Assembly: GCF_000342045.1 (NCBI RefSeq)
Contig: NZ_AONQ01000006.1
Coordinates: forward strand, 1 to 64,000
DNA from: Paramagnetospirillum caucaseum
GTDB lineage: Bacteria; Pseudomonadota; Alphaproteobacteria; Rhodospirillales; Magnetospirillaceae
Direction: 5' to 3'
Length of the DNA stretch: 64,000 nt
Below the pieces are notes generated by a model. The model was not told the DNA's origin and ran no database searches. It worked only from the letters and a program-made list of their open reading frames with translations. Each line of letters opens with the position of its first letter. The first letter of the stretch is position 1. A program made the position numbers and the translations under genes. Positions 40,875 to 51,120 of the stretch are shown in pieces.

Positions 40875-42605
40875 ATGGAGGCTCCATCACAACGGCAGTT
40901 TTGGGATACCCGGCGAATGTCAATCAGCAACTGGCGCTTCAGAGCGAAAATTCTTCTCATCGTCGTGTTGTCCCTATTGGGCATGGGGGCGATCATCGCC
41001 GTCAATCTCGCCAGTCTGCGCGGCGACCTCATGGCGGCGCGGCAGGTGAAGACCCAGCACGTGGTGGAGACCGCCCACAGCGTCATCGGCCATTACATCG
41101 CCCAGGCCAAGGCGGGGACCCTGACCACCGAGGCGGCCCAGGCCGCCGCCATCGAGGCGGTCAAGGCCATGCGCTATGCCGGGACCGAGTATTTCTGGAT
41201 CAACAGCCTGGCCGGCAGGATGGTGGTCCATCCCATCCGCCCCGACATGCAGGGCAAGGAGCTGATGGGCCTGACCGACCCGGCCGGCAAGCGGTTCTTC
41301 GAGGCCATGATCACCGTGGTCAACAAGGACAAGGCCGGCTTCGTCGATTACCTGTGGCCCAAGCCGGGCTTCGACCAGCCCGTGCCCAAGGTGTCCTACG
41401 TCAAGGGCATCGAGGAATGGGGCTGGCTGGTGGGTTCGGGTATCTATATCGACGACGTGGATGCCGCTTTCCGTGCCGAACTGACCCGGCTGGGCGGCAT
41501 CGCCGCCGGCGTGATGCTGCTGGTCCTGGCGGTGTCGTGGTGGGTCGGCAAGAACGTGGTCAGCGGCATGAACGGCGTCACCGGCGGCATCCGCAAGCTG
41601 GCCGAGGGCGATACGGCGGTCAGGATCGACGGCGCCGGGCGCGGCGACGAGATCGGTGATCTGGTCCGTGCCGCCGAGGTGTTCCGCGAGCATTCCCTGA
41701 CCATGGCGCGCATGTCGGAGGAGCGGGCGGAGCAGCGCCGCCAGGCCGAGACCGAACGCCGTTCCACCCTGGCCGGCCTGGCCAGCGAGTTGGAGCGCGG
41801 CGTCAAATCCACAGTGGTGACGGTCAGCGAATCCGCCGGGCGGATGCAGACCACCGCCAACAGCATGGCCGGCGCCATCGACCACGCCTCGCAGGAAAGC
41901 CAGGCGGTGGCCGCCGCTGCGCAGCAGACCTCGTGCAACGTGGAAACGGTGGCCGCCGCCGCCGAGGAATTGTCGGCCTCCATCCGCGGCATCGGCTCGC
42001 AGGTGATGGAAAGCGCCCAGATCGCCAAGGAGGCGGTGGATGCCGCCAACCGCACCGATTCGGTGGTGCGCGGCCTGTCCGAGGCCGCCGACCGCATCGG
42101 CGAGGTGGTGCGCCTGATCAACGACATCGCCGGCCAGACCAACCTGCTGGCGCTCAACGCCACCATCGAGGCGGCGCGGGCGGGAGAGGCCGGAAAAGGT
42201 TTTGCCGTCGTGGCCAACGAGGTCAAGCATCTGGCCAGCCAGACCGCCAAGGCCACCGACGAGATCGGCCAGCAGATCGCCGCCATCCAGTCCACCACCG
42301 CCGCCGCGGTGGGCGCCATCGAGGGCATCGGCAAGACCATCGGCCGCATGGACGAGATCGCCACCGCCATCGCCGAGGCGGTCGACCAGCAGGGTGCCGC
42401 CACCCAGGAAATCGCCCGCAACGTCCACGAGGCGGCCAGCGGGGCGCAGGACGTGTCCAGCCACATCACCTCCATCAGCCGGACCGCGTCGGAAGCCGGA
42501 CTGGCCGCCCGTGAATTGCTGGGCGCCGCCGCCGGCCTGGCCAGGGAATCCGATGCCCTGCGCACCGGCGTCGATCGCTTCCTGGGCGAAGTGCGGGCCA
42601 TGTAG
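40875..42605 (+). CDS. Methyl-accepting chemotaxis protein with single-Cache sensor
   Basis: The 576-residue receptor has a membrane helix at ~24-45, a periplasmic sCache domain with [20 protein letters not shown] and [14 protein letters not shown] (typical of carboxylate or small-ligand binding), a second helix near 205-225, HAMP, and a signalling domain whose tip reads [46 protein letters not shown] precedes ATG 40875. It appears monocistronic. A GGTATG-AG-CATACC dyad lies 57 bp upstream (40805-40818). Confidence 0.92.
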   Translation: MEAPSQRQFWDTRRMSISNWRFRAKILLIVVLSLLGMGAIIAVNLASLRGDLMAARQVKTQHVVETAHSVIGHYIAQAKAGTLTTEAAQAAAIEAVKAMRYAGTEYFWINSLAGRMVVHPIRPDMQGKELMGLTDPAGKRFFEAMITVVNKDKAGFVDYLWPKPGFDQPVPKVSYVKGIEEWGWLVGSGIYIDDVDAAFRAELTRLGGIAAGVMLLVLAVSWWVGKNVVSGMNGVTGGIRKLAEGDTAVRIDGAGRGDEIGDLVRAAEVFREHSLTMARMSEERAEQRRQAETERRSTLAGLASELERGVKSTVVTVSESAGRMQTTANSMAGAIDHASQESQAVAAAAQQTSCNVETVAAAAEELSASIRGIGSQVMESAQIAKEAVDAANRTDSVVRGLSEAADRIGEVVRLINDIAGQTNLLALNATIEAARAGEAGKGFAVVANEVKHLASQTAKATDEIGQQIAAIQSTTAAAVGAIEGIGKTIGRMDEIATAIAEAVDQQGAATQEIARNVHEAASGAQDVSSHITSISRTASEAGLAARELLGAAAGLARESDALRTGVDRFLGEVRAM

Positions 42606-42644
42606 AGCTGTGGGCATCCTGTCCGCATTTTGACGGGGCTGCCC

Positions 42645-42658
42645 TTGACCCGCCTCAA
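42645..42658. promoter_or_regulatory. FNR/NnrR-type box upstream of nnrS
   Basis: TTGA-CCCGCC-TCAA has both perfect half-sites with 6-bp spacing of FNR/Dnr/NnrR boxes and lies about 60 nt before the nnrS start. NnrS genes are commonly controlled by nitric-oxide or oxygen responsive members of this family. Confidence 0.55.
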
Positions 42659-42717
42659 GGCGCGGACGACGTGAAGGGGGCACCATCCCCCGGTCATTCG
42701 CTTCAGGATGCTTGTTC

Positions 42718-43929
42718 ATGGCCACGATTCCGTTGATGGAGCCCGCCTACAAGGGCTCCCAGGGGCCGGTATTCTTCGCCGCCGGCTTCCGCCCGTTCTT
42801 TCTGTTCGCCGCAATCCAGGCGGCGGTCATGCTGCCCCTGTGGCTGCTCGCCTTCGCCGGCATCCTGCCGGTGGGGCCCAACTGGAATCCGGTGGTCTGG
42901 CACTCCCACGCCATGGTCTTCGGCTTCGCCGGGGCGGCGGTGGGCGGCTTCCTGCTGACGGCGGTGCCCAACTGGACCAACTCCCACCATGTGTCGGGCA
43001 AGCCGCTGATGGCGCTGTTCGGCCTGTGGCTGGCCGGCCGGGTGGCCATCGCCCTGGCCGGAATGCTGCCGCCGGTGCTGGTGGCGGTGATCGATCTCGG
43101 CTATCTGCCGCTGCTGGCCTTCCTGCTGGCCAAGCCGCTGATCGAGGCCGGCAAGTGGCGCAACATCGTCTTCCTGCCCATCCTCGGCGTGCTGTGGCTG
43201 GCCGGGCTGTGCGCCCATATCGAGGCGCTGACCGGCAAGGTGGTCGGGCTCAAGGGCGTCACGCTGGGCATCTTCGTCCTGCTGCTGATGATCGCCATCG
43301 TCGGCGGGCGCATCATTCCCTCCTTCACCCAAAACTGGCTGCGCATGCAGGGCCGTCCGGTGGACGTGGCGCCGGTGGGCTGGATCGAGACGGGCGGAGC
43401 GGGGGCGGTGGTCGCCCTGGCCGGCCTGGCCCAGGTCTTCCTGCCGTCCTCGCCGGTGGCCGGGGTGCTGCTGCTGCTGGCGGCGGCGGTTCACGCCTGG
43501 CGGCTGTCGGGCTGGCACGGGCTCAAGACCGTGTCCAACCCCATCCTGGTGGTCCTGCATGTGGGCTATGCCTGGATGGTGCTGGGCTTCGCCCTGCTGG
43601 GCCTTTCGGCCTTCATCGAGGCGCTGCCCGCCTCGGCGGCGCTGCACGCGCTGACCGCCGGTTCGGTCGCCACCATGGTCATCGGGGTGATGAGCCGCGC
43701 CGCCCTGGGCCATGCCGGCCATCCCCTGGTGGTGGCCAAGGCCACGGTGTGGGCCTACGGCCTGATCTCCGCCGGGGCGATGCTCCGCGTGGTGGCGCCG
43801 GTGATTCCCGACGGCATGATGGCGCTGACCATGGTCGGCGGCGCGGTGTGGACCCTGGGCTGGATTCTCTACGTCGTGGTCTACTTCCCCGTCTGCACCA
43901 AGCCGCGGGCCGACGGCCGGCCGGGGTAA
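42718..43929 (+). CDS. nnrS: NnrS family haem-copper membrane protein
   Basis: The 403-residue protein is very hydrophobic, with about twelve helices, and carries the conserved NnrS motifs FRPFFLFAA, WHSHAMVFGFAGAAVGGFLLTAVPNWT and GRIIPSFTQNW. NnrS proteins help cells withstand nitric oxide during denitrification, often under NnrR/FNR control. ATG 42718 is preceded by AGGA. No denitrification structural gene lies nearby in the window. Confidence 0.92.
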   Translation: MATIPLMEPAYKGSQGPVFFAAGFRPFFLFAAIQAAVMLPLWLLAFAGILPVGPNWNPVVWHSHAMVFGFAGAAVGGFLLTAVPNWTNSHHVSGKPLMALFGLWLAGRVAIALAGMLPPVLVAVIDLGYLPLLAFLLAKPLIEAGKWRNIVFLPILGVLWLAGLCAHIEALTGKVVGLKGVTLGIFVLLLMIAIVGGRIIPSFTQNWLRMQGRPVDVAPVGWIETGGAGAVVALAGLAQVFLPSSPVAGVLLLLAAAVHAWRLSGWHGLKTVSNPILVVLHVGYAWMVLGFALLGLSAFIEALPASAALHALTAGSVATMVIGVMSRAALGHAGHPLVVAKATVWAYGLISAGAMLRVVAPVIPDGMMALTMVGGAVWTLGWILYVVVYFPVCTKPRADGRPG

Positions 43930-43930
43930 G

Positions 43931-44043
43931 GGGGCGTTGCGTCGCCGGCCTCCCTTGAGGCCGGCTAGGCCCAAGGGGCCGCGCCGCTTACGCGGCGGGA
44001 GCCAAGCGGGCGGAGGCCCGCGCCCGGCGCCTGAGGGGCGTTG
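43931..44043. repeat. Short hairpin-rich intergenic element with 9-bp direct repeats
   Basis: GGGGCGTTG occurs at 43931-43939 and again at 44035-44043, enclosing 95 bp of nested hairpins (GCCGGCCTC/GAGGCCGGC, GCGGGC/GCCCGC). The inner AGCCAAGCG...GCGCCCGGCG-N-CTGAGGG is shared with the element at 51.9-52.0 kb. The layout resembles a small non-autonomous mobile element. Confidence 0.55.
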
Positions 44044-44062
44044 AAACAATGGAGTGCCGCCG

Positions 44063-44788
44063 ATGATCGTTCTCTTTACCGATTTCGGCGCCCACGGGCC
44101 CTATCTCGGGCAGATGGAGATGGTCATCCGCCAGACCCTGCCGGCCGAGCCGGTGGTCAATCTGGTCGCCGACGCGCCGGCCTTCGATCCCCGGGCCTCG
44201 GCCTATCTGCTGGCGGCCCTGGCCGCCGGCATCCCCCGCCAGTCGGTGGTGCTGGCGGTGGTCGACCCCGGGGTGGGCGGCGAGCGCCTGCCTTTGGTGG
44301 TCGAGGCCGACGGCGTGCTGTATGCCGGTCCCGGCAACGGCCTGTTCGAGCCGCTGATGCGCCGCGCCAGAACGCTTCGCGCCTGGGAGATCGTCTGGCG
44401 GCCCGAACGGCTGTCGGCCAGCTTCCATGGCCGTGACCTCTTCGCTCCCGTCGCCGCCCGCCTGGCCGCCGGGCTGGCCCCCGAGGACGCCGGTTGCCGC
44501 GCCGCCGAGCCGTCGCGCCGCGCCGATTGGCCCGACGATCTGGCCGCAATCATCTATCACGACCATTACGGCAACGCCTGGACCGGGCTGCGCGCCTCGG
44601 CCCTGGCCGGCGACGCCGTGCTGCGGGCCGGCGGCAGGGAGTTCCGCCGGGCGCGCACCTTCTCCGACGCGCCGCAAGGCGGGGCCTTCTGGTACGAGAA
44701 TTCCTCGGGTCTGGCGGAAATCGCCGTCAACGGCGGCGCCGCCTCCAGCCTTCCGGGACTGGCCGTTGGCGATAGCGTCACAATTTAA
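44063..44788 (+). CDS. S-adenosyl-L-methionine hydroxide adenosyltransferase family protein
   Basis: The 241-residue protein matches the SAM_HAT (former DUF62) family related to chlorinase/fluorinase: IVLFTDFGAHGPYLGQM, VDPGVGGERLPLVVE, YAGPGNGLFEPL and a C-terminal barrel. Members split SAM with water to adenosine and methionine. ATG 44063 follows GGAG; the earlier GTG does not. It stands alone after the repeat element. Confidence 0.88.
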   Translation: MIVLFTDFGAHGPYLGQMEMVIRQTLPAEPVVNLVADAPAFDPRASAYLLAALAAGIPRQSVVLAVVDPGVGGERLPLVVEADGVLYAGPGNGLFEPLMRRARTLRAWEIVWRPERLSASFHGRDLFAPVAARLAAGLAPEDAGCRAAEPSRRADWPDDLAAIIYHDHYGNAWTGLRASALAGDAVLRAGGREFRRARTFSDAPQGGAFWYENSSGLAEIAVNGGAASSLPGLAVGDSVTI

Positions 44789-44893
44789 CTAACATTCTTT
44801 CTTATTTTTCCCCGTTTGTGTGACCAAATACATAGGCGCAGGGCGCTACGATGGTTACAGTCGTGTCGTGGGGCAGACGCGGGGAGCTAGGGA

Positions 44894-45718
44894 ATGGCTT
44901 GCACGGTGAAGTTTTGGGGGGTGCGCGGAAGCATCGCCTGTCCTTCGCCCGATCATGTGGTCTATGGCGGCAATACGTCATGCATCGCCGTCACCACCGA
45001 TTGCGGGATCGTGGTCTTTGATGCCGGCACCGGCATCCGTTCCCTGGGGCGCGAGATCATCGGGCGCGGACTCGGCCAGGCCCACCTGTTCTTCACCCAC
45101 ACCCACTGGGACCACATCAACGGCTTTCCCTTCTTCGCGCCCGCCTACAATCCCGCCTTTCGCCTGGAGGTCCACGGGCCGAAGCAGGAGGGCAGCCCGC
45201 GCGGCATCCAGCACGTGCTGACCGGACAGATGGAGACCCCCAATTTTCCGGTGCCCCTGGCCGCCATGCGCGGCATCGTCTCCTACGAGGATTTCGAGGT
45301 GGGCAGCGTCTTCACCCCCTACGATGGGGTGACCCTGCGCACCGCGCCGCTCCGCCATCCCAACGGCGCCTGCGGCTATCGCCTGGAGACCGGCGGCGTC
45401 GCCATGGCCTATATCACCGATACCGAGCATACCCCCGGCACGCTGGACGAGAACGTCCTGTCCCTGATGCGCGGCGCCGACCTGGTGATCTACGACTGCA
45501 CCTATACCGATGCCGAGTTCCCCGCCAAGGTCGGCTGGGGCCATTCCACCTGGCAGGAGGGCGTCCGCCTCGCCCAGGCGGCGGGGGCCGGCCGTCTGGC
45601 CATCTTCCATCACGATCCCGAGCACACCGACGACGTCATGGCCGGCATCGAGGCCGAGGCGCTCCAGACCTGGGACCGGGTGGTGGTGGCCCGCGACGGC
45701 ATGGAAATCCCGCTATAG
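44894..45718 (+). CDS. MBL-fold metal-dependent hydrolase
   Basis: The 274-residue protein starts VKFWGVRGSIACP and has the metal motif THTHWDH, later DTEHTPG, YDCTYTD, GHSTWQEG and FHHDPEHTD. This set resembles phosphodiesterase-type MBL proteins that act on cyclic nucleotides or cyclic phosphates; in some organisms relatives sit with signalling genes. No partner is evident here. Confidence 0.8.
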   Translation: MACTVKFWGVRGSIACPSPDHVVYGGNTSCIAVTTDCGIVVFDAGTGIRSLGREIIGRGLGQAHLFFTHTHWDHINGFPFFAPAYNPAFRLEVHGPKQEGSPRGIQHVLTGQMETPNFPVPLAAMRGIVSYEDFEVGSVFTPYDGVTLRTAPLRHPNGACGYRLETGGVAMAYITDTEHTPGTLDENVLSLMRGADLVIYDCTYTDAEFPAKVGWGHSTWQEGVRLAQAAGAGRLAIFHHDPEHTDDVMAGIEAEALQTWDRVVVARDGMEIPL

Positions 45719-45723
45719 GGCTT

Positions 45724-45747
45724 CCGGTGATCGGTTGCGATCACCGG
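45724..45747. terminator. Hairpin between convergent genes
   Basis: CCGGTGATCG and its perfect complement around GTTG form a 10-bp stem just past both stop codons. The lack of a U-run makes intrinsic termination uncertain. Confidence 0.5.
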
Positions 45748-45754
45748 GGGCGGT

Positions 45755-47065
45755 TCAGCTGAACGGATCGTCGCACTTGCCGCACATGGGGACATGGCGG
45801 ACATCGCCGGCGCGGAAGGCCTCGAGGATGTGGCCATAGGCCGGGCCGCGGCGGATGTCGCCCAATCCCTGTTCCATGATGTTGCCGATCTTCAGCTGGG
45901 CGTTGGAATCGTAGCAGCCGCAGGCGGTCACCGTGCCGTCGCAGAACACGCCCACCGCCTTGAGGAACAGGCGGCAGGGCATCAGCCGGTGGTGGCCGAT
46001 CTCCTTCAGCGACCAGATGCCGTGGCGCTGGTTGAAGCTGCCGCACTGGACGGAACCGCCGAAATTATTGGCCGGCACCGTCCATACGTCGGTGATGCCG
46101 TGGGTGGCGAGGAAGGCCTTGGTCCGGCGCAGATTTTCCTCCCACTCGCCCAGGGCCACCGCCTTGACGGCGAAGCGGGTGGGGGTGCCCTTCAGCGCCC
46201 TGTGCATGGCCTTGAGATTGGCCAGGGTGCGGTCGAATTTCGAGCCCACATAGACGCTTTCGTAGCTTTCCGCGTCCCAGCCGGCGAACGAGAATTGCAG
46301 GTAGGCCAGCCCCACCTTGGCCAGCCGGGCGATCTTGTCGGGGGTGAAGGGGGTGCCGTTGGTGACGATGCCCACCTGGAAGCCTTCGGCCACGGCGCGC
46401 TCCAGCATCTCGAAGACACGGGGGTGGAGGAAGGGTTCGCCCTGGCCGGCCAGGATGTGCATGGCCGTGATGCCGCACGCCTTGCCCTCGGCAATCACCC
46501 GCTCGAAGACGTCGTCTTCCATGAAGCCGGAATTGTCCTTCCAGATCTCCCAGCCGCACATGGTGCAGCGCAGGTTGCAGCGGCGGCTCAGCTGGACGTA
46601 CAGCTCGTAGGGCACCAGCCGCCGCCGCTCGGCCGGGGCGATGACCAGGGCGCGGGCCTTGGCCAGATGGGGCGCCGCCGCCTCGCTCCGCCCGGCCTCG
46701 TCCAGCGCGATGCCCAGCAGGTACTGGATACGGCCCGATTGCGGCTGCACCTCGGCCGCCGGTTCCAGCAGCGGCAGCGCCTCGGCGGCGCGGCCCTGGG
46801 CCACCAGGGCGCCGGCCAGCCCCACCATGGTGTCGAGATGGCCGGGAACCGCCGACAGTACCCGGCGGAACAGATTCTCGGCCTCGGCGGCGTGGTTCCT
46901 GACCAGCAGCAACCCGGCCCGGCGGTAGTCGCATTCGGGATGGCCGTCGGCCTTCTCCAGGGCGGCGACGGCCTCGTCCACCAGTTGCCCCTCGGCCAGA
47001 CGCAGGGCCTCGGCCAGGACGCGGACGGGATCGGCGGGTTTGGTCTTTTTCTTCACGGGCTTCAT
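45755..47065 (-). CDS. TPR plus radical-SAM/SPASM-like protein
   Basis: The 436-residue protein joins an N-terminal ~140-residue TPR-like helical region (LLVRNHAAEAENLFRRVL, ALVAQGRAAEALPLLEPA) to a radical-SAM barrel with SRRCNLRCTMCGW and GQGEPFLHPRV. The C-terminus has a SPASM-like Cys set (MPCRLF, CDGTVTACGCYD, MCGKCDDPF) for extra iron-sulfur clusters. Such enzymes often modify peptides or complex substrates; no precursor peptide is visible beside it. It is divergent from the hybrid kinase. Confidence 0.83.
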   Translation of the reverse strand: MKPVKKKTKPADPVRVLAEALRLAEGQLVDEAVAALEKADGHPECDYRRAGLLLVRNHAAEAENLFRRVLSAVPGHLDTMVGLAGALVAQGRAAEALPLLEPAAEVQPQSGRIQYLLGIALDEAGRSEAAAPHLAKARALVIAPAERRRLVPYELYVQLSRRCNLRCTMCGWEIWKDNSGFMEDDVFERVIAEGKACGITAMHILAGQGEPFLHPRVFEMLERAVAEGFQVGIVTNGTPFTPDKIARLAKVGLAYLQFSFAGWDAESYESVYVGSKFDRTLANLKAMHRALKGTPTRFAVKAVALGEWEENLRRTKAFLATHGITDVWTVPANNFGGSVQCGSFNQRHGIWSLKEIGHHRLMPCRLFLKAVGVFCDGTVTACGCYDSNAQLKIGNIMEQGLGDIRRGPAYGHILEAFRAGDVRHVPMCGKCDDPFS

Positions 47066-47157
47066 GGATCGGGAGACTACACCGCCCGGTCTTGGCTTTC
47101 CATGGCCGCATGGTCTGGGGCATTATGCGCCCGGGGGCAGCAGGGGAGAACGGGCGA

Positions 47158-50100
47158 GTGCCGGGCGTGTCAGCCGACGACAGGATTACAGCCCAGGAGG
47201 GGCGGGCCGGCGGCCGCTGGCGTTTCGGCATCCGGGCCAAGCTGGTGGTGGCGGTGGGCACCGTGGCCGGCATGATCATGGTGGCCAGCCTGCTCACCTG
47301 GTTCAGCTATTCCGAGATCGAGCGGCTGCTGGCCGCCGTGACGCGGACCAACCTGCCCAGCCTGTCCAATGCCCTGAAGCTGTCCGAGGCCACCGCCCGG
47401 CTGGCCGCCGCCGCCCCCGCCCTGGACGGCTCGCAATCGCAGTTCCAGCGCCAGAGCAATTTCGTCGCCCTGCAGCAGCAGACCGAGCGCCTTCTCGCCC
47501 TGGTGGACCATCTGGCCGGCTCCATCGCCGATACCGGCCGGGTGGAGGAACTGCGCTCCATGATCGCCGCCTTCGCCGACAACGTGGTGGACCGCAACAT
47601 CCTGGTGGACAAGCGCCTGCAACTGGCCGAGCGCAGCCGGGTCCAGGCCGAGATCATCAGCCAGCTGGACGTGGAGGTTCACCGCGCCATGGGCGGGTTG
47701 GCCGGCGACCCGGCCCTGGCCACCGTGGTGCTGGCGTCCAACTACCTGCGCGAGGCGGTGGTGGCGGCCAATATGGAAAAGGTCGGTGACCTGCGCGGCG
47801 CCTATGAGGAGCAAGTGCGCTCCCTGGCCGAACTGGTGGATGCCAGCGGGGCGAAGAGCCAGCGGACCCGGGAACTGACCCGGCGCGTCCTGGCGCTGGG
47901 CACCGGGCCGGAGAACGTCTTCGAGCTGCGCACCCTGCAGATGCTGACCATCGCCCGGCTGGCCGCCGCCAACGACGAGGGCCGCGACCTGGTGGCCCGC
48001 ACCTCGTCCTCGGTGGGCCGCCTGGTCTCGGCCGCCGAGGCCGAGGCGGCGGAGAACGAGCGCCGCACCGAGGCCGCGGTGTCCAGCGGACGGACCACCA
48101 TGCTGGTGGTGGCCATGCTGACCTTCTTCGGGCCGTTATTGTTCATCTGGCTGTATCTGGGGCGCAGCGTGGTGGCCCGTCTGGCCGGGCTGGCGTCGTC
48201 CATGCACGCCATCGCCGAGGGCGATTTCCAGGCGCCCATCCCCGGCGAGGGCAACGACGAGATTTCCGACATGGCCGCCGAGCTGGCGGTATTCCGCGAC
48301 GCCATGGCCAAGCTGCAGGAATCCAGCGAGGCGCTGATCGAAAGCGAGCGGCGCCTGCGCCGCATCCTCGACACCTCGCCCCTGGCCCTGGCCATCTCGC
48401 GGGTGTCGGACAACGCCATCCTGCTGGTCAATCCCCGCTGGTCCGAACTGTACCGGGTGCCCAAGGCCCGGGCACTCGGCACCTCGGTGGCCTCGTGCTA
48501 CGCCGATCCCGACAACCGCGCGCGGCTGGTGGAGATGGTGCGCAAGCGCGGTTTCGTCGGCGGCTTCGAATGCCGCATGCGGGCCAGCGACGGCCACGAG
48601 TTCTGGGCCATGCTGTCGGCCGCCGAGATCGAGATGGACGGCGAGCCGGCGGTGATCGCGTCCTCCACCGACATCACCCGGCACAAGGAGGAGGAAGCCG
48701 CCCTGGCCGAGGCCAAGAAGGTGGCGGAGGAGGCCAGCCAGGCCAAGTCGCTGTTCCTCGCCACCATGAGCCACGAGATCCGCACCCCCATGAACGGGGT
48801 GCTGACCATGGCCCATCTGCTGGAAGACATGCCGCTGCCCGCCGAGCAGCGGGAAATGGCCCGCGTCATCCGCGATTCCGCCACCTCGCTGCTCACCATC
48901 ATCAACGACATCCTGGACTTCTCCAAGATCGAGGCCGGCAAGCTGCAGCTGGAACTGGTGGAGCTGTCGGTGTCCGAACTGGTGGAAGGGGTGGCTGACC
49001 TGCTGACCATCCGCGCCCAGGAAAAGGGCATCAGCCTGATCACCTTCGTCGAGCCCGCCTTGGCCGACCGGGTGGTGGGCGACCCCATCCGGCTGCGGCA
49101 GATCATCACCAACCTGGCCGGCAACGCCATCAAGTTCACCGACAAGGGCTATGTGCGCATCTCGGCCAGGGCCATGGACCCGCGCGAACGGCCGCTGCGC
49201 CTGGAATTCGCCATCACCGACACCGGCATCGGCCTGGATGCCGAGCAGCAGGCCCGCCTGTTCGAGCCTTTCATGCAGGCCGACGTCACCATTTCCCGGC
49301 GCTATGGCGGTACCGGGCTCGGCCTGTCCATCTGCCGCCGCCTGGTGGCCATGATGGAGGGCGACATCGGAGTCCGCAGCAATATCGGCCAGGGTTCCAC
49401 CTTCTGGTTCCAGGTGCCGCTGGAGCCGGTCGAGGCCGAGGCCGAGGCCGGTCCCGACCTGTCGGGCATCGCCGTGCTGGTGCTGGCCGAGGGGCCGGTG
49501 GCGGCGGAATGCCTGCGCCAGTATCTCGGCCATCTCGGCGCCCAGGTGGCGGTGGTGGTCGGAGCCGAAGGCGCGGTGGCCGCCGTGCGCGCCGCCGCCC
49601 TGGCCGGCTGGACCTACGATGTCGCCCTGCTGGACGGCGGCCAGGATTTCCGTATGCGCATGGGGGTGGCCGGCGCCCTGGTGACCGCCGCCGGGCCGGA
49701 CCTTGAGCTGAAGGTGGCCATGCTGGTGTCCCAGGACGCCTTCGCCGCCGTTTCCGCCGAGGTCAAGGCCGCCGGCCTGTACGCCGCCCTGCCCAAGCCG
49801 GTGCGCCGCCGCCAGCTGTGGCGCAGCGTGGCGGCGGCGGTGGGCCGCGCCTCGGCCGAGGCCGACACGGCGGAAGGCGAGGGAATCGAGGAGGGGTGGA
49901 AGCCTCCCGCCATGGAAGAGGCCGCCGCCGCCGGCGCCCTGATTCTGGTGGCCGAGGACAATCCCACCAACAAGGTGGTGATCCGCCACCTGATGGAACG
50001 CCTGGGCTATGCCATCGAGGTGGTGGGCAACGGCGCCGAAGCCTGGGAACGCATGCAGATCAGGGATTACGGCCTGCTGCTCACCGATTGCCACATGCCG

Positions 50101-50721
50101 GAGATGGACGGTTACGAACTGACCCAGCGTATCCGCGAATGGGAGATGGAGACCGGCCATCTGCTGCCCATCGTGGCGCTGACCGCCGACGCCCTGGCCG
50201 GCACGGCGCGGCGCTGCCTGGATTGCGGCATGAACGCCTTCCTGGCCAAGCCCATCGACCTTGCCCAGTTGGATGCCACCATCCGCCGCCTGCTGCCGGC
50301 GGCGGTGGGGTTGCGGCGGCGCCGTTCCGAGACGGCGCGCCCGGCCGCGGGGGTGCCGGTTGCCGTCGCCCCGCCGGAAGACCCGGCCTTGCCGCCGGTT
50401 CTCGACCTCGCCCCCATGCGGCAGATTTTCGGCGATATCGGCGACGAGGTGCGGGAATTGCTGGCCCTGTTCGTCGACACCACCCGGCCGCTGGTGGCAG
50501 ATCTGGGTGACGCCCTGGTGGCGGGCGACGCCGTGGCGGGGCGCGAGGCCGCCCATTCCGCCAAGGGGGCGGGCAACAGTGCCGGCGCCTTCCGCTTCGC
50601 CCGGCTGTGCGCCGAGGCGGAGGCCGCTTGCGCCGCCTCCGACCTGGCCCGGGCCGCCTCGCTCCAGCCCGCCCTGGAGGCCGCCTTCGACGAGGCGGCC
50701 GAGGCGGTGGCGGCGGTATAG
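47158..50721 (+). CDS. Hybrid sensor histidine kinase with PAS, two receiver domains and Hpt
   Basis: The 1187-residue protein has a membrane helix near the N-terminus, a ~270-residue helical periplasmic sensor, a second helix, HAMP, PAS ([13 protein letters not shown]), HisKA with His539 in [11 protein letters not shown], ATPase ([28 protein letters not shown]), a degenerate receiver, a good receiver with Asp977 in [12 protein letters not shown], and Hpt with His1133 in [10 protein letters not shown]. This is a full phosphorelay in one chain. GTG 47158 has GGGGAGA; ATG 47125 is an alternative. Confidence 0.88.
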   Translation: MPGVSADDRITAQEGRAGGRWRFGIRAKLVVAVGTVAGMIMVASLLTWFSYSEIERLLAAVTRTNLPSLSNALKLSEATARLAAAAPALDGSQSQFQRQSNFVALQQQTERLLALVDHLAGSIADTGRVEELRSMIAAFADNVVDRNILVDKRLQLAERSRVQAEIISQLDVEVHRAMGGLAGDPALATVVLASNYLREAVVAANMEKVGDLRGAYEEQVRSLAELVDASGAKSQRTRELTRRVLALGTGPENVFELRTLQMLTIARLAAANDEGRDLVARTSSSVGRLVSAAEAEAAENERRTEAAVSSGRTTMLVVAMLTFFGPLLFIWLYLGRSVVARLAGLASSMHAIAEGDFQAPIPGEGNDEISDMAAELAVFRDAMAKLQESSEALIESERRLRRILDTSPLALAISRVSDNAILLVNPRWSELYRVPKARALGTSVASCYADPDNRARLVEMVRKRGFVGGFECRMRASDGHEFWAMLSAAEIEMDGEPAVIASSTDITRHKEEEAALAEAKKVAEEASQAKSLFLATMSHEIRTPMNGVLTMAHLLEDMPLPAEQREMARVIRDSATSLLTIINDILDFSKIEAGKLQLELVELSVSELVEGVADLLTIRAQEKGISLITFVEPALADRVVGDPIRLRQIITNLAGNAIKFTDKGYVRISARAMDPRERPLRLEFAITDTGIGLDAEQQARLFEPFMQADVTISRRYGGTGLGLSICRRLVAMMEGDIGVRSNIGQGSTFWFQVPLEPVEAEAEAGPDLSGIAVLVLAEGPVAAECLRQYLGHLGAQVAVVVGAEGAVAAVRAAALAGWTYDVALLDGGQDFRMRMGVAGALVTAAGPDLELKVAMLVSQDAFAAVSAEVKAAGLYAALPKPVRRRQLWRSVAAAVGRASAEADTAEGEGIEEGWKPPAMEEAAAAGALILVAEDNPTNKVVIRHLMERLGYAIEVVGNGAEAWERMQIRDYGLLLTDCHMPEMDGYELTQRIREWEMETGHLLPIVALTADALAGTARRCLDCGMNAFLAKPIDLAQLDATIRRLLPAAVGLRRRRSETARPAAGVPVAVAPPEDPALPPVLDLAPMRQIFGDIGDEVRELLALFVDTTRPLVADLGDALVAGDAVAGREAAHSAKGAGNSAGAFRFARLCAEAEAACAASDLARAASLQPALEAAFDEAAEAVAAV

Positions 50722-50775
50722 GGGCTTGGGCGGGCAGGATGCCTGTTGGGAGCGCGGCCGTCCCGGCCCAAAAGA

Positions 50776-50805
50776 AAACCGCGCTCCCGGTGGGGAGCGC
50801 GGTTT
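50776..50805. terminator. Bidirectional terminator between hybrid kinase and rpmJ
   Basis: AAACCGCGCTCCC and its perfect complement with loop GGTG form a 13-bp stem. The minus strand continues TTTTCTTTT, ideal for ending the rpmJ transcript; the plus strand has TTTGCTTC. Confidence 0.85.
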
Positions 50806-50848
50806 GCTTCGATCCGAGCCTGTAAGGGCGCCGACCGGCGGCCGGGGA

Positions 50849-50974
50849 TCAGCCCTGGCGAGCCTTGAAGCGGGGGTTCGTCTTGTTGATGACGTAGACC
50901 CGGCCCTTGCGGCGAACGATGCGGCAATTCTTGTCGCGCAGCTTGGCCGACTTCAGCGAGTTACGAATCTTCAT
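50849..50974 (-). CDS. rpmJ: 50S ribosomal protein L36 (41-residue form)
   Basis: The short frame reads [18 protein letters not shown], then [13 protein letters not shown] and ends NPRFKARQG. This is the 41-residue L36 variant, which has a four-residue insert and lacks most zinc-ligand Cys residues. It is stand-alone, as in most Alphaproteobacteria, and has its own terminator. It is too short for a usual ORF cut-off. Confidence 0.95.
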
Positions 50975-51120
50975 GGTCCGACTTCCTAAAGCGTAATTGT
51001 CGCCGAAACGACGTCACTTGGGTTCGCAAGCGCGAGGCCGGGAAAATACGGAATGGAACGGGGGCTGTCAACAGCTCGTGAAACGTTTTTTTTCGAATTT
51101 CCGAAGTTATACTCCTTTCC

